Assembly: GCA_016647705.1 (NCBI GenBank)
Contig: CM028336.1
Coordinates: 13,958,880-14,022,879 of the forward strand
Direction of reading: 5' to 3'
Length of the DNA stretch: 64,000 bases
DNA from: Eucommia ulmoides
Lineage: Eukaryota > Streptophyta > Magnoliopsida > Garryales > Eucommiaceae
Positions 10,461 through 20,973 of the stretch are shown here, piece after piece (position 1 is the stretch's first letter; the number at the start of each line of letters is the position of its first letter). The position numbers and the translations under genes were made by a program. The notes below the pieces were generated by a model. The model was not told where the DNA came from and ran no database searches. It saw only the letters and a program-made list of their open reading frames with translations.

Positions 10461-11600
10461 TCTAATGCCAACATCATAGAAATCTGGTCCTAATTCTTTT
10501 CTAATTGTTCATTGTTGTTGGCAATCCTTCTCAATTACTAACTGAAGCTGTCCAACTCCTATTACTTTACTATTACTTTCAAGGCACTGAAAAACATTTG
10601 ATCCCAGAATTAGTTGAATTTGAAACTCAAGATACTATGTTTTTTGCTCTACAAACTTGCAACTCGCAAAACGAATGCAATTTCAAGCCTCAAAAAGTTA
10701 AATGCCTACAGAAATAACTCTAGGAGTTACAACAAATCTAAGTCAGTCTAAAAAATCCTTCTCCTTCTTATGCTGCCTATTCTCACTCTCAAGATCTGCA
10801 ACTGGATTTTGATTGTGGAGTTACAAATCATGTTACTCATGATTGCAATAATTTGTCAAGGGGATGATTCTGTAACAGTTGGTAATGGCATACTATTGCA
10901 GATTCGACAGATAGTGAATCAACTACCAAAACAATACTTCTTTTCCTTTTCCTAGCTAGAAAACTTGCCAAGTTACTAAATCTCACAAGCAACCATTTTC
11001 TCCTTCACTGACCAATGTGTACCTCTTGCTCCTGTTCATAGTGACAATTTCCAAATCTGATTACAATTTCAAAGCTTGATTGAACTAAAATATCTTCCAA
11101 GAACTATAAGATGCAAAACTACAGAAGTGATAATGGGGGGAGAATACAGTTCCAAATTAAATGTCATCTTCCAAATAATGATATTTCACCAAAGATCTTG
11201 CCCCATACACCTGAAAAAAATGGGATAGTTGAAAAAAAACATAGGCATCAAAGTAAAACTACAAGAACTATTCTTTCTCAAGTTCATCTTCTTTCCATAT
11301 TTTGCATTTATGCTTTCTTATTTCTACTTATCTCATCAACATGTTACATTCAGTCTCTTTTACATATTTGTCGTTTCGAAGTACTACTTCATTTGTCTCC
11401 CTCTTACACTCAACTTAAGAGATGAGGATGTGTTTGCTACTCATTATTAAAGCCCTATGCACCTCACAAACTAGCTCGAAGATCCGGCATGTATATGTTT
11501 GCGCTACTACCCTTTTTCTAAGGGGTATAAATTCTTTGAGCCTATCACTGTTACGGTGTATCTATCAAGAGAGGTTACATTTAATGGGTCTTGTTTTTCT
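10461..11600 (+). pseudogene. Copia gag-pol remnant (element H)
   Basis: The plus-strand order is as in Ty1-copia. A protease remnant lies at about 10795-10900: DFDCGVTNHVTHD, the copia DSGAT.H.T motif with Ser changed to Cys, followed by VTVGNG. An integrase remnant lies at about 11120-11590: RSDNGG, SPKILPHTPEKNGIVE, TTRTILSQ, then PFSKGYKFFEP and VYLSREVTFNGSCF, typical of the segment after the integrase core. Frames change repeatedly, and no reverse transcriptase or RNase H is left. The element is cut off where the Athila gag begins, near 11600-11690. Gag is not recognisable. The integrase wording (PHTPEKNG, KGYK, VYLSREV) suits the Ale/Retrofit or related copia lineages; that is inference. 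Confidence 0.7.
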
Positions 11601-11679
11601 TTTCTCGCTTACGTTTCGAAATCCGAAACTAGCGAATATTTTGTTAAGACTTTACTGTCGAATTGGTATTGGTGCACGT

Positions 11680-12911
11680 CATCTCGATGTTGTTAAGACG
11701 CGTCTCATGCTTGTTGAGACGATTATGCTTTTCTCGCATAATATTTTGCGTCTTCTTCATAAATGAGCCAAGCAAATCTTCCAACGGTGGCTTATTTCTT
11801 TCCACCGGTTGTTGTTACAAAGGACGACTTGGTTGCTGCGGCTGAAATCCTTGTGTTTGCGAAGAATATCCGGGAGGAGGTCGCAAAGTATTATGGTTGT
11901 TTGCATAAGAGAAATTTTTATGATTCCGAATCCCGAGATGATTGTGAGTTGGGATGTTGTTAGCAGGCCTAAAGGTATAGGCTCGGTTGTTGATGAAGTG
12001 GCATTCCTCGAACTCACTATCAACCTCCGGTTGGGAAGTACTTGCCACATTTTTCGTTTCCCGACTTGAAGAGGCGTCACTGGTGGAGAAAGCGACAAAC
12101 TGTTCCTTGAGTTTCGAAACTTGGGCCTATAAGGTAGTTAGAGGATCGGTTTCATGAATAGAGGCTACCTTTCATCCCACATTACGCTTATTGGGCCATT
12201 AATAGTTATTGGCCGCCATCTCTTCCAATAGCGCTTGAGCCTCATCAGGAGTTTTGGAAAACAGAGAACCTCTAGATGCGGCATCCAAGATCATTCTCGT
12301 TTGTCCATCCAACCCATTATAGAAGAGTTGAGTTTGAAACCAATCTTGATATCTGTGTTGGGGGCATTTTCTCAACAAGTCCTTGAATCGCTCCCACGCC
12401 TCAAAGAGTGGTTCATAATCTCGTTGGCGAAATTGACCAATCTCGCCTCTCAATTGTGACGTCTTTGATGGGAAAATAACTTAGTGAAGAACCGTTGAGC
12501 CAGTTCCTCGCAAGTTGAGATATTCCCCGGTTGGATGGATTGAAACCAACTTCTAGCTTGGTCTCGAAGGGAGAATGGGAATAGCCTTAGACGAATGACA
12601 TCCTCCGCGACTCCATTGATATTCACAGTATCACATATTTTCAAGAACGTCGCAAGATGGATGTTGGGATCCTCATGTAGATTCCCGGCATATTAGTTAT
12701 GTTGAACTATGTTGATCAGGACGGGTTTCAACTCAAAGTTGTTGGCCTGGATCGGTTGCCTCCAGATCCCTGAATAGTTGTCAAACATAACGGGTCTGTA
12801 GTAATCCCGAAGGACCCGTTGTTGTTGTACTTCGGGTTCCGATGGTTGTTGCGGTAGTGCTTGAGGCACCAGCGGTTGTCGTGGTACACGGTCATCACCA
12901 CCGTCGGCCAT
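11680..12911 (-). pseudogene. Athila gag, frameshifted
   Basis: Minus strand, ATG at 12909-12911, about 220 bases from the primer site. MADGGDDRVPRQ leads to the gag core: HLATFLKICDTV, RLFPFSLRDQARSWF, EELAQRFFTK (same frame, with a stop at 12690-12692). A frameshift near 12450 follows, then FEAWERFKDLLRKCPQH, FYNGLDGQTR and EAQALLEEMAANNY. After another stop the same frame continues with RPANNIPTHNH, RNHKNFSYANN and PPPGYSSQ, and finally KPPLEDLLGSFMKKTQNIM near 11750. This is the standard Athila gag order (Retrotrans_gag core, Asn/Pro-rich linker, coiled tail). Protease, reverse transcriptase and integrase are absent. It has at least three stops and one frameshift. Confidence 0.85.
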
Positions 12912-13128
12912 TTCTCGAGCTTGGTTTCTCCTTTATCTCCTTAACCTCCTTAATGTACGTTTAATTTCTGGATCAAGAGCAAGGAATTCCAAGTTACGGC
13001 TACGTCGCATACACTGTCAATCACTACAACCAACGAAAACAATTAAACAAAAACAAATAAAACAAAAGAGTGTCTAAATTAATATTGAGCTACTTGGTAG
13101 TAATATCAACTTAATTACTAACTTTAAA

Positions 13129-13146
13129 TCCCCGGCAACGGCGCCA
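13129..13146 (-). other. Primer binding site, tRNA-Asp type, intact
   Basis: The minus strand reads TGGCGCCGTTGCCGGGGA, complementary to the plant tRNA-Asp 3' end and diagnostic for Athila-type gypsy elements. The LTR lies to its right. Confidence 0.85.
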
Positions 13147-13152
13147 AAAACT

Positions 13153-15320
13153 TGTTAGCGATTATTTATGCGCTATGACTTACTCGCAAGTGCACGAGAT
13201 CAACAAGTAATAAAGTGATCCAAAAATCAAGTATCGTCCACTGATATTTATCATTAGAACAAGCTAAGTACTACAATTAGAATAACTCAATTTTATCTAG
13301 ACGATTTAAGATTTGAAAGGTGTTCGAGATATGAAAACTAATTAAACTACAATACTTGGAATAAATTCTATGGAAATGGATTATATAGAGATTAACTTCG
13401 TTCACTCATACGTGCTTAATTTATTCTAGTTCTGCAGCGAGCAGGAGTGCGCTGTAGCGTGCTCTTGGCAGAACGCCTGGTTGGTTCTTTTTTCACTCGT
13501 TTCTTCACCGACGAGCCTGATTTGCAACTGTTTTAACCCAAAACACCTTATCTGCATAAAAACGAATAAAAATGATTGAAAACACTAATAGAACACTCGA
13601 AAACTACTAATTTCAGATTGTAAATATATAGATAAAATCAATCTATCAAATACCCCTAAATTTGGAATTTTGCTAGTCCTCGAGCAAAAACACCCACACA
13701 AGAAAACAAAACTACTACAACGAATTCATAAACAGAAATACTAAAGAAGAAAGACACAAATGAACTAAAAAACCAATGACGTGTGAGTTTTGAATTTCAA
13801 CTACTGACCAAAAAGTTTTCCCTCAACGACCCCCAATCATTTCGAGTTCAAGAATAAAACCGCACCATGTGATGTTCTAGAATTTCGATATTCAATAACG
13901 GTAAATGCCATTCTAGATCTTTTCCATATGTATGTGCTAAGACTCTCATTACACAACCATCCAAAAATCGAATTGAATTATCCACAAGCAAAGTTTATGA
14001 CTAAAACCGAAAAGGTATAGGATTTCCAAAAGCCAGACTGAGTTCCACTCTCCACTACTGTAGGCTAAGCAATTCTCAAAGATCAAAAGGACTTGGTTTG
14101 GTTTTTATCAACTAGCCAAGGGTAAAACGAGAATATAAAATAGGTAAGCGTCATTAACTCAATGATACCCAAGGCACAACGATTGACCCTCAACCACACT
14201 CATACCCACAGTGGTAAATCCGATACAATCTCGAACTTACTTTTAAATCGTAATACTCACTTGTCCAAGTAAAAACAAAACAACAATTTAATTTTTTTTT
14301 ATCAGCCACACCCCAAAACTTATTTAATTTGTACAATTTCATGGGTGTGGAACAATGACAGAAAAATAACAAGTGAGTACTAGAATACCGAACCAATCAA
14401 AAGTTTCCCAAAACCCAATCGTTCACTTCAATTAGCATAAACAAGTGCTAAATTGATAACAACTCGACTCGTGCCTTAGGTATAGCGACAATGGTTTGGA
14501 AAAAAACCTAATTGGCTAGGGTATTTGATACGTGTTCAGAATTGAAATGGCTAAAAGGCTTCGACAGGGTAACGAGAGGTAAAACATTTTGCATGGAAGG
14601 CTTCAACGGCTCAAACGATCAAAATGAATGTCTAAATCATTTCTCCTGAAATACCTCGCCTAGGATTTCACCTTGAATTTTCCTCAATCAGGTTCTAGAA
14701 TCCCTTAAATTTAATTGGCCCTCAAAATGAATGCCTAAATCATTTCTCCTAAACTACCTCGCCTAGGATTTCGCCTCGAATTTTCCTTAATCGGGTTCTA
14801 GATTCCCTTAAATTTGTCATGAACTTTGCTAACTGGATATTTGCATCAAATCATTTGGATAGCTAGTACATTGAGTTTACGTGCTCGTGCAAATTAGGAT
14901 CCACAATGACTTTTACCAAAATGAGATGTCAAGTACACAGAACATACATGAATGGGCATTACGCTTGACCTTAGCAAACAACTAGGGGATAATATCATCA
15001 TCAGGTAATGGTCAAGAAGAACAACAAAACTCAACACACAAAAACAACAAGCTACAAACACACTTACACCTAAACTAAACAAACATGTATGAAAGTAACT
15101 AAATTACAATTAAACTTAACCTAACACAACCATTAACAACTATTAAACTTAACTATACAACCAACAAACAGACATCAAAAAAGAAAACATACAAAACATC
15201 TCCCCAAACTTAGAATGGGAAGTGTCTACAATGACCCAACATCGAACTCAACAATTAGCATGTAGCATGGTGACGAAGGGGTTTTTGAACACGTACCTGG
15301 GAGGCAAGACATTGAAGTCT
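13153..15320 (-). repeat. Athila LTR plus 3' non-coding region, border between them not resolved
   Basis: It begins (plus view) TGTTAGCG, so the minus-strand LTR ends CA six bases before the primer site. Phrases usual for Athila LTRs are present, such as TTGCTAGTCCTCGAGCAA near 13671-13688. On the right, AAACATCTCCCCAAACTTAG (15195-15215, a minus-strand polypurine stretch) belongs to the spacer between the 3' ORF and the LTR. So both LTR and 3' spacer lie here, but I could not place the LTR start. Open frames at 14190-14396 and 14894-15082 have no family motif. Confidence 0.6.
14619..14826. repeat. Two tandem copies of a 103-bp unit in the Athila region
   Basis: AAAATGAATGTCTAAATCAT at 14621 and AAAATGAATGCCTAAATCAT at 14724 start two copies, which continue through ACCTCGCCTAGGATTTC, GAATTTTCC and CCCTTAAATTT. 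The copies are about 90 percent alike. Confidence 0.85.
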
Positions 15321-15325
15321 CCCTC

Positions 15326-16424
15326 CTACTGACTGTCGTGAGGCATTTCTTCCCTACCACCTTCGTGATGGTAGAGATTTTGTGGTAGTTGCCGAAGATG
15401 AGCCCAGAGCAGGTGTATCGGGGGATAGCCGCTCATGTCATAGCCGGCTGCCATTCCAAAGTAGTGGAGATCTTGATGCATCGTTTGGTTGCACGACTCT
15501 TGGTACATCTGAAATTCAGCGCTTTCATTTCGTGTCGCGGCGGCTTCAAGCCGTAGAGCCTGAATTTGTTCCCCCTTGGTACACCACTTACTGATGAAGA
15601 CTTTCTATTGTTATTTTTGCGTTGCTTGCTCTTAGTTTCTTTGCTCCAAATTCTCTTTATAGCTGTGAAATCCATAGCTCTTTTAGGCTGGCACAAGTTG
15701 TTGTCCGAAATTGTAATGCCCACTTTCTTAAACAGTTCTATGAGTAGAGAGGAAAAGGGCAGGCTGACATTGGTGTTCCGGATGGTATAGTAGATGGAGA
15801 AATTGATGAGATAGTCGACGTTCAATGGCTGCTTTGTCTCAATAGCAAAAAATGCCCATGCCCTGTCTTTTGTCACATCTATCAAATGAGCCGTTGGATG
15901 CAGTCTGGTGCAGACGAAGTGGAACTAGATTATCGGGAATTTCTTTAAGTGCTTGGATGCCAAAATAGCATGATCATTCTTTGTTGGTATCCAACGCACA
16001 TTTCCAGAACATAACTCCTTAATGACCGTATGAAGATCCTCTTTCGTTTTGTCCTCATCAGACTCATCATTAGGCAACCTCGGGTGTTCGTTTATCATTT
16101 TAATATCAAATTTCACCACTTGATTCCAAACCCTGGTTATGTGGTTCTCGCATCCCACGATGTTCGCATAAAATTCATGAACCTAGGTGACGTCACCTGG
16201 GGCTAGCTATCTACAGAAACGCCGCCAACCTCTCTCTCTTATCACATCTGCGATTTCATCTAGAAGATCATCAATATCGGCGAAGCCGTGTTCACAAATG
16301 CAATTTCGGTTCTTCTCATACTTATTGTAGTGTTGCTCAGCCTGCTTGGAAACAAAACGACTTAAATCGTAATCCGAGGCGGGATCGGCGACTCGTGAAC
16401 CAGACCCCTCACTCCTTTATCGTG
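15326..16424 (-). pseudogene. Athila 3' ORF (putative plant transposon protein), broken
   Basis: Minus strand. About 16370-16160 reads SKQAEQHYNKYEKNRNC, DIDDLLDEIADVIRERGW and VHEFYANI. 16158-15925 continues with MGCENHITRVWNQVVKFD, LCSGNVRWIPTKNDHAILAS and LKKFPII. 15885-15433 holds MIDVTKDRAWAFFAIETKQP, NVDYLINFSIYYTIRNT, LPFSSLLIELFKKVGI and a basic tail. This is the layout of the plant transposon protein found downstream of pol in Athila-like elements: a VREFYANI-like start, a middle W..T domain, then LPFPSLI..LC..AG. Function is not established; older work calls this position env-like. Here it has stops and at least one frameshift. Its right side is cut at about 16425 by a SIRE LTR. Confidence 0.7.
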
Positions 16425-16696
16425 CGTGATCCTAATTCGGGTTGCATTAAGAGCATAAAGGTAATGAGCTATTTTCACCTAATCTCCTTCAATGTCATCA
16501 ATGCTCTGAAATCTTTATTATCTTCATTTTGCATCCGTCTTGAATTCCATTCATAAATTCTTTAATGATTAATCTTTTTTGACCTACTTTTTTTTCATTT
16601 CAACTTATGGAACTTTTAATCTAAAACCACTCAATAAAATTATTAGTTCCATAAAATATCAATGTTTAATTGTCCATCAAAATATTAGGTTCAACA
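16425..16696 (-). repeat. Truncated SIRE-like LTR, 5' end only (3' LTR of element B or C)
   Basis: It ends at the right with AATATTAGGTTCAACA, the same LTR end seen at 31233 and 35400 (minus strand TGTTGAACC). Only the first 272 bases of the LTR remain, matching about 30960-31233 and 35125-35400 with roughly 10-15 percent difference by eye. Just to the right, a minus-strand polypurine-type run AAAAATGGGAAGAT sits against the LTR start, as at the 3' LTR of element A. The left side ends abruptly in Athila sequence. Confidence 0.75.
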
Positions 16697-17234
16697 ATCT
16701 TCCCATTTTTGTTAATGGTAATTAATTTTGATGTTTTCTTAAAAAATAATGTATCCACACTCCCCCTAAATCTGAGGACTGGTTTTTTCAACTCGTTTAA
16801 GAACTGTTATAAGAAGAATAAAAAAATTATCAAAAAAGATTGTCAATATAAGCATACAATGTCTCCCCCTATATAATTCAACTTATCCCCCTATATAACA
16901 ATTAACTTTAATTCATGCTTTGGAGAAGAAAAATTCAAACATCATATTTTAACCCCAATAATATTAGAATAAAAATATTAAATTATCTCCCCTTTTGTCA
17001 CATCAAAAAATGGGGATCAATAAGAGAAGAATTTGAGATTAATATGGATCATCTGGAGGCAATTCATGAGATCATCAAAACATCTCAATACAACATAATC
17101 ATATAGTTTTAAATAAGTCAGCATGCTTCATTTCATGATATGATACCCATTAATAACACCCTTTTAGATAGAATAAAAAACATGCAATATATTTAACGTA
17201 CTAGGACAAGGAGCATATCTCAATGATAATTTAT
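16697..17234 (-). mobile_element. 3' non-coding interior of element B, left of the nested insertion
   Basis: AT-rich, with no coding frame of note. On the minus strand it contains several G-runs of the SIRE 3' region, such as GACAAAAGGGGAGA (near 16990) and TATAGGGGGAGACA (near 16865), like the AAAGGGGGAGAAAT of element A at 24043. It continues at 26411 on the far side of element A. Confidence 0.65.
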
Positions 17235-17239
17235 AAAAC
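17235..17239. other. Target-site duplication of element A, left copy
   Basis: AAAAC directly before the LTR start TGTTGATCCC; the same five bases follow the right LTR at 26406-26410. Confidence 0.9.
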
Positions 17240-17675
17240 TGTTGATCCCAAAATTTTGATAAACAATTAAATATTGATGTTTTGGTGGAACTAATATTTG
17301 ATCAAGTGTTTTAGTGATTTAAATTTCCTGTAATGAAGATGTCAAAGTGAATGGATGCTAAATAAAGATATCAAGATGATGAAGAAGTATTAAGAGTTTG
17401 AAGACATTAGGAAAAATAAACCAGGTAAATATAAACTCTTAATATCCCATTTAGGAACACACACATGGCACAAAATAAATTTTATTTTTTGTGTGTGTTT
17501 TTGGTTGAGTATATTTATTTGCTCCTATGTGAATTAAAGAAAAATATTTTTTGACTAAAATAGGATATAAGAGTATTAGTGGAGTTCATTTAAATATAAA
17601 AAATGGATAAAGGGGCGAAATTATAAAAGAAAATAAGTTAAAAATGAGATCAAAGAAGAGATCCGGGAGGGATCA

Positions 17676-17901
17676 GTCGACTGAGGAGTCAACCGGAGAA
17701 AGAAGATGAACTCTCTGAATCTGCGAGTCGACAGAGCGGTCGACAGGTAGAAGCTTAGCAAACTCTCTGAATTTGCGAGTCGACAGAGCGGTCGACCGGT
17801 GGAAGCTTGACAAACTCTTTGAATATGCGAGTCGACCGAGGAGTCGACCGATCAAGTGCATGAGCTACTTCCAGTATCCTTCAGTCGACTGGGTAGTCGA
17901 C
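17676..17901 (+). promoter_or_regulatory. GTCGAC cluster in the LTR U3 of element A
   Basis: Nine exact GTCGAC palindromes and one GTCAAC in 226 bases. Most are arranged in a repeat of about 52 bp (CTCTGAAT..GCGAG, GTCGAC, AGAGCG, GTCGAC, GGTGGAAGCTT). The 3' LTR (24719-24945) keeps seven exact copies, the others being GTTGAC or GTCGAT. Similar clusters occur in the other SIRE LTRs here. A regulatory role is inferred. Confidence 0.5.
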
Positions 17902-18236
17902 TAAACGCGCAGTTTCAGGATATTGGTTGATCCGATTTTAAATCCAAAAGTAGCCGTTTTTTGTTAAGATTTGAGAGAAATTTCGGGGATATTCTTAACA
18001 TTTGAGATATGGTTCATATACTAATTAAATCCTTTCCATATGGTTCATTAATTATTGAAGTTTCTCAATTTGGTACTTCAAATGGATTCTATACTTATTT
18101 GTTTTGATTGAGAAATACTTTGAGGATTTAATTGAGAGTTTTAAAAATTGTTATTAAGTGAAATTGAACCTAAATGAAATCCTCATGTTATAAAGGGTCT
18201 ATAAGAGTATTTTATTGTCATGACACTTGTAAACTA

Positions 18237-18272
18237 GCCGTTAGGAGGCTGATTACATGTGCCCTTATATAG
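18237..18272 (+). promoter_or_regulatory. CCGTTA box and TATA box, 5' LTR of element A
   Basis: GCCGTTA at 18237-18243 and TATATAG at 18266-18272. The same pair, 18-22 bases apart, is found in the LTRs of D, F and G. CCGTTA fits the plant MYB core CNGTTR; that reading is inference. Confidence 0.5.
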
Positions 18273-18810
18273 ACCTGCGAATTTTCTAAGAGAAAATATA
18301 ATTCTAATAATTCTAAGAGATAAAATCAGTTTATATCTTTTTTAGAGAGCGTTTATAAGAGTTATCATTCTACGATACTGTGAGCTATTATAAGAAAGTG
18401 ATTCTGATAATCAACTGCGATCAATTTGTGCTGATACTGGAATTGAAGCTACATTGTTCTTATCATGAATTCTGTGGGTTCCGGGTGAGATCTTTCCATA
18501 TTGATTATTACTTGTGTATTATTTTATTTTGGAAATTGATCTTAGAAATTGTTTTTGATTTTCAAAGAAAATATTTTTTCAAACAATTTCTTAAATCTGA
18601 TTGCGTGCTCCAATTTGCTACCCATATTATTGTTAAAATTAGATTTCTGCATCTCACATAATTCTATTACTAGTTGGGATATTAATTGAGTTTATATATA
18701 TCTGGGATGGTAGAAGCTCCGAGTGAGATTTACTTATCAATTTTTGTATTGGTAAGTTGTGACGGGTTAAATATCATTGGGGATATTTAATCAAGGGTAG
18801 CTGATTTTCA

Positions 18811-19094
18811 GTCTCTTCCTGTAAAGAGATTGAGGTAGTGATTCTTCCTGAATAAGAATTGCATTTTTGTGAGTGATTTTGTAACGGTTCAATCCTTATC
18901 GGGTAAAAGGATATTTGGAGTGTTTTGGTGAGGTTTTGATTATTGAGCCTAAGTGTTAAAAAGAATTAGGTTATTCTTTAGCCTGTAAAAAGTAGATATT
19001 ATTCCTTAGCCTTTGAAAAAGAAATTGTAAAGGTTGATTCTGAGCCTGTAAAAGAATCAGTGTGCGAGTTTGGTTCCTACCTTTGAAGGAATCT
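18811..19094 (+). repeat. Tandem stem-loop array in LTR U5 of element A
   Basis: About eight consecutive short inverted repeats. Arms include TCTCTT/AAGAGA (18812), ATTCTT/AAGAAT (18841), ATCCTT/AAGGAT (near 18893), TGATTCT/AGAATCA (19035-19041 with 19053-19059) and TTCCT/AGGAA (near 19074). Loops are related to AGCCTGTAA. The 3' LTR has the same array at 25851-26135. It lies downstream of the TATA box, so it should be in the RNA. Confidence 0.7.
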
Positions 19095-19369
19095 TAGTTT
19101 TAGTGGGTGCGACCTCCATGGAGCTCAGGGTATTGGATTAGCCAAGAGTAGCTTGGTGAACTAATATAAATCTTGTGTGTGCTGCTTTCTTAATTTGTCT
19201 ATTTTTGCTGTTTGTGCGTCCACTTAGTTGATTGATTAATTCTGCTGTGTTATAAAGATAATAATTAATTTAGGCATAAAATTAATTATTTGATTTATCA
19301 AGTTTTATTCTGATTATTTTTTAATTACCCAATTTACCCCCCTCTTGGGTATTCTACTTGGCCAACAAT

Positions 19370-19381
19370 TGGCCTCAAAGC
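19370..19381 (+). other. Primer binding site, tRNA-iMet type, decayed (element A)
   Basis: TGGCCTCAAAGC, two bases after the LTR, corresponds to TGGTATCAGAGC with four changes. Confidence 0.7.
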
Positions 19382-19417
19382 TGATTTAGCTCGAATCTAT
19401 TTGCTAACAAAGATCAC

Positions 19418-20966
19418 ATGGCACATATAGTAGGCACACTTGGTGAGGGGCAGTCTATGCACCGACCACCTTTGTTTGCAGGTGAAAGTTACTCGTTTTG
19501 GAAAGACAGGATGATAGTCTTTCTTCAGACTACAAATTCTGACGTGTGGCTAACAATTGAGGATGGTCTATTTATTCCAATGGAAAACGGAGTTGAGAAG
19601 AAGAAGGAACAACTCACTGCTTCCGATAAGTAGAAATTCTCTATTAATTCTCAAGCTATCAATATTCTCTTTTATTCTTTAGATGCTAATGAGTATTCTA
19701 GAGTTTCAGGTTGTAAATCTGCAAAGAAGATATGGGATAAGCTACAAGTTAACCACGAAGGGACAAGTCAAGTGAAGCAGTCAAAGATCAATGCACTCAT
19801 GAGAAAATTTGAGCTGTTCAGGATGGAGGAGAATGAATCGATTCATGAGATGTATACTCGCTCCAACAATATATACAATAGTATGAACCAACTAGGAAAG
19901 TCGTACTCCATGGAGGATAGAGTACGAAAGGTCATAAGGTCCTTGACAAATATTTGGGAGTCAAAAGTGACGGCAATTGAGGAAGCCAAGGATTTGGGCA
20001 AATACGACATCGATGATCTAATCGGTAATTTGATGACTCATGAATCGGCAATCAAAGGTTATGAGGATGATACCGGAAATAGCAAGAAGAAATCCTTGGC
20101 ACTAAAAGTTCAAAAAATTGAAGAAGTGGATAACAGTGATGATGAAAACCTTGATAGTGAGCAAGAGAAAAATGTATCACTTCTCACGAACAACTTTATA
20201 AGAATGACTCGCCGCACATTCCATGGGAAAAAAAATCTCAACATGTCCAAAGTGGAATACTACAACTGTCGTAAAACCGATCATTTTCAAAATGATTGTT
20301 CCGAACTGAAGAAGGATAAAGAAAATGAGAAGAAGAAGAAGAAAGAAAAGATGAAAGCAAAGAAGAGTAAGAAGAAATCGATAAAGGCTACTTGGGATGA
20401 TACCGATTCAAGTAGCTCGGAAAAATCAAATAGTGAGGATATGTCCATGCTTGCTTTAATAGCCACTGGTGGTGAGATAACCGATTGTTCATGTTCTTGT
20501 CATTTAAATTTTGACGAATTGTTTGATGTTTATCAAGAACTTTCACATGATTATAAAAATCAGTGTTCAAAAATAAATACCCATTCAAAGTACAATTAAC
20601 ACATTAAACAAGCAAGTGGTGGATTATGAATTTGAAAACAATGGGTTGAAATCTAAATTGATGGATTTGCAATCAATTGTTCTCAAATTTACCGGTGGTG
20701 AAAACAATTTGAAAATACTTTTGGGAAGTTCACATGGAGTTTTTGTTAAGGCCGGTGTTGGATTTCAGAAAAATCTTAAACAAAAACGCTTTCATAATTT
20801 TTTTTCTGAAACCAAGGATCTTATTAGATGTTTTAAATGTTGTGGGGGCATACTATTCGTAGATGTTTTGCAAAACTACCTAACTGTAGACAAGTTTGGG
20901 TTACAAAAGGAACAAAAATTATCCCAATTAACAAGATCGGACCCACGTAGGTTGGGTACCACTTAG
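19418..20966 (+). pseudogene. SIRE-type gag of element A
   Basis: It starts MAHIVGTLGEGQSMHRPPLF and follows with the copia gag (UBN2-type) domain: WKDRMIVFLQ, then after an in-frame TAG at 19631-19633 INILFYSLDANEYSRVSGC, KIWDKLQ, MRKFELFRMEENESIHEM and VIRSLTNIWESKVTAIEEAK. The first zinc knuckle (near 20265) reads YYNCRKTDHFQNDC, so its first Cys is lost. A Lys-rich linker, an acidic/Ser segment and a coiled-coil follow. The frame ends at 20597-20599; the homologous continuation (VVDYEFENNGLKSKLMDL, NNLKILLGS, GVGFQKNLKQKRF) is in another frame to 20966, with a second knuckle reduced to RCFKC. Gag packages the element RNA. Start chosen because the same MAH/MAY start occurs in D and F. Confidence 0.9.
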
Positions 20967-20973
20967 GAACTAT

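Larger units (their letters stand above)
17240..19367 (+). repeat. 5' LTR of element A
   Basis: 2,128 bp, TGTTGATCCC to GGCCAACA. It contains a GTCGAC cluster (17676-17901), TATATAG at 18266-18272, and a tandem stem-loop array (18811-19094). The 5' half before the TATA box is the likely U3 promoter region. Confidence 0.95.

Noticed and set aside
17673-17861. Minus-strand frame with repeated Ser-Val-Asp or Arg-Ser-Thr units
   Set aside because: A reading of the GTCGAC repeat in the LTR. The matching frame in the 3' LTR (24695-24904) varies in the same way as the repeat and has no other support.
18811-19094. Stem-loops as bacterial-type terminators or integron attC sites
   Set aside because: No T-tracts or integrase context; they occur only in plant LTRs and repeat in tandem.
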